This document shows, piece after piece, positions 39,001 to 45,000 of a stretch of DNA of 64,000 nt. The notes below the pieces were generated by a model. That model made no database searches. It was not told where the DNA came from and saw nothing but the letters and a program-made list of their open reading frames with translations. The DNA comes from Bolinopsis microptera (lineage: Eukaryota > Ctenophora > Tentaculata > Lobata > Bolinopsidae): the NCBI RefSeq assembly GCF_026151205.1, contig NC_087081.1, positions 17,778,859 to 17,842,858 of the forward strand, given 5' to 3'. The position numbers and the translations under genes are program-made. Each line of letters starts with the position of its first letter. The stretch's first letter is position 1.

Positions 39001-42000
39001 TGGATATGTTATGACTGTATCTCCAGCGCCTTACCAGTAAATGCATGCCCCTCGGCAAAGCCACCGAGACAAGGGCCCGTCATAGGTCCTAAATTTAAAG
39101 TTCAATGCACATGCTGTAATGGCTGGATTTACTCCCCCGCCAACCTGAAAACCTGCCACTGGTGCGAATCTAAAGTACATACCAAATGTCACTCCGACTT
39201 ATTAGGATGCAGAAATTGCTGTGAAAATATGATCCCGGGATACTATGTACATTGCTATCAGCTATACTCATTACATACACATACTCACACCGGCGTAATC
39301 CACAATCCCTACGATCGCTATCAGTTGATTAACGAAATAGGAAATACAATTGACCAAGATCAGGAACTCGAATATTGGAATGAGATTTCTGATATTTTAG
39401 TTAGCTGCAATTACATGGAGCCGACAAATGTAAGTTCGTCAGGACCATGTGATCTTAAGATATTTACCTTAAACATACGGGGACTTCTTAAAAACGTAGA
39501 CAAATTAAGAGAAGATATATTCACGTACTCGAAGTATGATGTCCTTTGTTTTAACGAGACTAATCTCTTGCAGGATAAGCTTCCTAATGGTATTAATGAC
39601 CTAGTGCTTGAGGGATTTTATGAACCACTGTTACGAGATCCAATACGTAGTTCTGGTCGTGGTGGGGGTTTAGCAATTTATATCAATACGCGCGTATGCG
39701 AGTCTGAAAATATTGAAAAATTCTTTCCCCAAAACTTTGATGTGACAGACAAGAGTGGTGAATTCATGTTGGTAAAACTCCATAACTGCAAAGGCTTTAA
39801 CAAAACAAAGATAATCGTCAATATATATCGGTCACCAGCATCAAAAAATCCTGATAATTTTAACAAACTCATAGACTCCCTATTACACGGCATGGAAAGG
39901 CACTCGAGAAAACATACTATATTAGTCGGTGATTTCAATGTAGATCTTACACATTATGATACTGACAAACATTGTCAAAATTTGATTGAAACTATGACTA
40001 AATACGGTTTCTTTCAGCTAGTCTCACGTCCCACACGTATCACTGATCACAGTGCCACTCTTATAGATCATGTTTACAGCAATAACGTACAACACACACA
40101 CAGCTGCAATGTTATTACTGTTGACCTGTCTGATCATCTAGCCACTCTTGTTACTATCTCACTTGGGCAATACAGCCACATTGCAGGGAGTAGAAACAAA
40201 CGACACAGAGTCGACCATGGAATGAATATTGAAAAACGTATGTTTAACGAGTCGAACAACCTTAAATTTATAGAATTAATTGGATCCGAAATGTGGGAGG
40301 AAGTCACACGTGAAAATTGTGCTGATGAACAATATAACAAATTTATTGAAATATACGGTCAGCATTATGATGAGGCATACCCAGTGAAAACCAATCATGT
40401 GCGCCGCAAATTTGAAAGGCAGGACCCCAAACCTTTTATGCTACCCTGGCTTGAAATTGCATGTGCTCGTAAAAACAAATTATTCCATGCCAAAATAGTG
40501 GACCCAACGGAGGAAAACTACAAGGCTTACAAAAAGCATAAGGCATTCTGCGACAAGCACGTCAATAAGGCAAAAGACAAATACTACAAAACACAATTTG
40601 ATAAGTATAAAGATTGTTCAAAGAAACAATGGCAGCTGATCAACACTCTACTTGGCAGAAAATCTAAATCTCATAACAAAATTAAACTCCAAAACGCCGA
40701 CGGAAATATTATAAATAGTGACAGTGATGTAGCTGAGCACTTTAACTCTTACTTCTCCAACATTGCCACAAAAATCAAAGATGCGATCAGCGCGCGTACT
40801 GTATTCGATCCAGGGGGTTTTAAACATTACCTTAGCAGCCCAGCTTCGCAGTCTATGTTCGTAAGACCAACTACCGAAAGTGAAGTTGAACAAATTATTA
40901 GCAAGCTTAAGAATAAATCCACTCAAGACACTAAAATTGAACCCCTAAAAATTGTAAAAGACTGCCCCTCCTTCTGTAAAGTCTTGTCCATAATCATTAA
41001 CACATCATTTAGTCAAGGTATCTTCCCATCATCTCTCAAAATAGCTAAAGTTATACCAATTCACAAAGGAGGCAGCAAATCCGACGCCACTAACTATCGA
41101 CCCATATCTTTGCTGTGCACCTTTTCCAAATTGTATGAAAAACTTATGCATAATAGAGTAATGGACTTCCTTGACAAGAAAGGCTCGCTCTTTGAAGGGC
41201 AATATGGCTTCCGGCCAGGCCGATCCTGTGAGCATGCTCTTTTGGATGCTCAACACACGATTCTGAATTCCCTTGCCAAAAAGGAAGTTGCTCTATTACT
41301 CCTAGTCGACTTTAGTAAAGCTTTTGACGTTTTGTCTCATGATGTATTGATTGACAAACTCCAGCACTATGGAATCCGTGGGCAAGCTTTGCAATGGTTT
41401 AAATCCTACCTGAGCACACGTCAGCAATACGTATGTTTGAATGGTATTAAATCAGCTCTTAAACCTATTACATACGGAGTTCCACAGGGCAGTATTATGG
41501 GACCTTTGTTATTCCTAATCTACATCAATGATATGCCAAATATCAACAGTATGATAAAGTTTATACTCTACGCTGATGATGCGAACATCATAATAAAAGG
41601 CAAAAATGCAAACGATGTTATACAAAAATTCAACCAATTCTCCCACGAGTTTGTACGCTGGGTTGACTGTAATGGACTTGCACTTAATCTAAAAAAGACC
41701 TGCTATATGCTTTTCGGTGTTAGAAATACTGATAATACTCCAAATATTCATATTGCAGACACACAATTAGAACGTAAAAGGGAAGCACGGTTCCTTGGCG
41801 TTATAATGGATGATAAACTAACATGGTCTAAGCATATAGCAGCTGTTAGATCAAAAATGATGCGGTATGTAGGAATTATGTATAAAATAAAACGTCACCT
41901 ATCGATTCAAATAAGGCTACAGATATATCAAAGTTTTGTTCAATCGCATTTAAACTTCTGTTCAATTGTATGGGGGTTTGCAGCAAAAAATCACATTGAA

Positions 42001-45000
42001 TCACTCTTCTCACGACAAAAACAGGGTATCAGGGCAGTAATGCCAGGTCACATTAATTACTTTTACAAAGACGGTCGACTGCCAGAACACACAAAACAAT
42101 TTTTCAATAACAATGGTATACTCACGGTGCACAGTGTTATTGTAAAAAACACACTAATTCTCATGCACCGAATCAAACATTTCCGCAGCTCAGTCCCTCA
42201 ACAAATCTGTATGACTATCCCAGAAAATGCACCCACTGCAAACTCAGATCACGTGACTGCAGCATCCTGGTTAGCCGAGTACAACACCACACATTTCAGA
42301 TCTTCGATGTTCTTCAAAGGACCTTTACTCTCAATTTATGCTGTAAATGCAAATGTAAGCACCCTACCCACACTTTTTTCCATAAACCTTTTTAAATCGG
42401 CTACAAAACGCATGCTCTTGAACCTGCAGAGTGAAAATGACGATGACACGTGGCCCAGTTTCTTATTACATAATATTCCAGGTCTAAGAAGGTCACAACG
42501 TGTCTGAAAGTTACTGGACACAACGGTCATTATATCAGTTTAGTGAATTAGTTAATTAGTTAATTAGTAAATCAGTTATTAGTCATATGGTTATTATTAA
42601 GTACTATATATTATATGATATTACAAAAATAAACTATGAATATATATTTACACACAAAAAAAACCAGAACAAACTGATCACAGACTAGCGGCAACTAATA
42701 TTAATGGATAAGCCACACATCCTAAATTCCGGGTCCATATTTACACTGCCACATTCCCCACTATCACTATTTTCCTATCAGCACAAACCGTAATTAATTG
42801 ATTTCAACAATCACAAACACTACATATCCAAACGAATGGCATAACATAGCAATATCTACGATATCCTAAATCAGTCCCTAACAAACTTAGCGCGAGTCTG
42901 AAAGGCTGTTGGAAGCACAGAGTGCTCCATATTTTGTTTTTATCAATAAACCTTTTTTTTTTTCATTTTCTTTTTTTTATAAATTTATTAACTGCGTGCA
43001 AATTTGTGTTTCAGATTTGATCTATTTATGATATATATTTATGATTATGTAAAAAAAAAAAAAGGCCAAAAATTTGCCTAAAAATGGGGCAAAAATTCAG
43101 GCTCATGTCAAAAATCAGCTATATTAGATAGCCTATTAAGGTTTTTTCCAATAAATGAAGGTTTGAGAGTTGTTTGAAGATATAAAAGGAGTCAATTTAC
43201 TTTAAATAATCTTATTTAAGGAACAGACATAGAGTAAGAGCTATTTTTCACTGCCAAAAAGAAACAAAATCAATTTTTGAAAAATCGCAAATTTCGCGGC
43301 CGCGTAGCGGTTAAACCATATGGAATTTTTAATTTCGGTTTTTTGCATTCTGTAGGGGACCAGTTTTCCTATCAGATTATTTAAAATACATCCTAAACTA
43401 ACAAACTCATTTTTGGACCTAATATAGCCTGGTGGCCCACTGTGTGGCTTTTGACCTGTTTCTGCACTTTCCGCATTTGGAATTTATTGGCTATCTGACT
43501 AATATCAATATGGACACTGAAAACGCGAATTTTGCCTCATTGGGAAATTTTCGAGAGCATGCAAAGTGTTTTCTAGACCAGGCTTTTACCTCAGGCTGGC
43601 TACGACACTGCCTATTATAACACACATAATGCCGGCACGCACAGGGATTATATTTCAATTTTTCCGGCGACGCGCAGGAAAATTTGATAATAATTTCGTA
43701 ATGAAAATAAGTATGGTATCAGCTTTTTTGAAATAAATTTTACAGAATCGTAATCAGCTTGATAAGACGAATCTTTTAGTACCAAGTAGGTGCTTTTAGA
43801 AGAGAAATTGTCTTAAATAATTTTCTAGCTCCCTTGTATAAATTTGTTACTAATTTTTTTACAAATTTTGTGTCTTCAAGTATTATAAATTTGGTACTAA
43901 AAGATTCGTCTTACCAATCTGATTACGATTCTGTAAAAATTATTTCAGAAAAGCTGATACTTTTTGAGTAATAGGTATTTTAAGCCTTAAATCTGCCATT
44001 TTTGGCCTTTTTTACGATGAATTTTACTAAGTCGTTTGAGGCCACATTTCATAGCTTAAAACTCAAATCTGAGAGCCATCCTACTTCAAAAAGTTGTATA
44101 TGATCATCAGCTACACTCACAAGAATTTTTGAAGCGATATCTGCTGACCCGGGTGATTGGTGAAATGTACAACTTTAGAAGTAGAAGTAAATTTCAATTT
44201 TTCTTATTTCGACCTTGTTTGGTCTGTAACTTCGTCATTTATTGTTCAATTATATAATCCTTTTAATGGCTTCTTGTACGGATTGTAAGTAATGTTCAGT
44301 AAAAAATCAGCCAAAAAACGTTTCGAATGATTGAAAGATCAGTATTACAGTGACAGACTTCTCAAAATTTCCAAAACTTTCGAAAAAGAAAATATTTATT
44401 TTTTCGAAAGTGAGTGCTCTCAAAAATAATTTTTAATGTATCAAATCTTATTGGTTTTATGTATAATTATACTTTCTTAATATGAAGTTAACAACAGGGC
44501 CACGGCATAAAAGCTTTTGGTGTATGTCCCCTTAAGGGGAGATACACCAAAAACGTTTTTGGTGTATCTCCCCTTAAGCGTGCCAGCGTTTTGTGTTATA
44601 AAGTTATAAACCCCTCCGGGTTAGAATAAGATTCTGATAATCCCGGCTCCCGCTAGATAAATTCTGATAATCCCGGCTCCTGCTGTTAGTTTTTTCCCGC
44701 TGAATAAATAACCCCGGCAACAACAACAAACAACAACAGATTATATTATTTTAGTTAGTATGGACATGAATGTTACGATTGCAGTCTATTTATTTATTAC
44801 AATATAATATTATTATATTGTAATAAATAAACCGGTTTCAAAGCCCTTAAGGGTGGCCCTCGGGTCTTTAAAACAAAACAAAAGTAGAGATCGTTACAGT
44901 AATCTAAACATGACACGACTAGACTGTGAACGATGATCTTAATCTGTTTGGGACTTGATAGAAATCTGATTTTTCTGATATGACGTAATGTATGAAACAT

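Larger units (their letters stand above)
36009..43444. mobile_element. 7.4-kb element with CACAGTG termini and 5-bp target duplication
   Basis: The left end CACAGTGGGCC (36009) and right end GGCCCACTGTG (to 43444) are inverted, continuing as …AGGCTATATTAG on both arms. TGGCT flanks both sides (36004-36008, 43445-43449). CACAGTG-type ends with a 5-bp duplication are the hallmark of Transib and RAG-like transposons. No transposase is present; most of the interior is a LINE (about 36490-42960), so this is probably a nonautonomous element into which the LINE inserted. Confidence 0.72.

Noticed and set aside
36009-43444. True V(D)J-type recombination signals (12/23 RSS)
   Set aside because: The CACAGTG heptamer is present but no nonamer-like sequence lies 12 or 23 bases inside either end.
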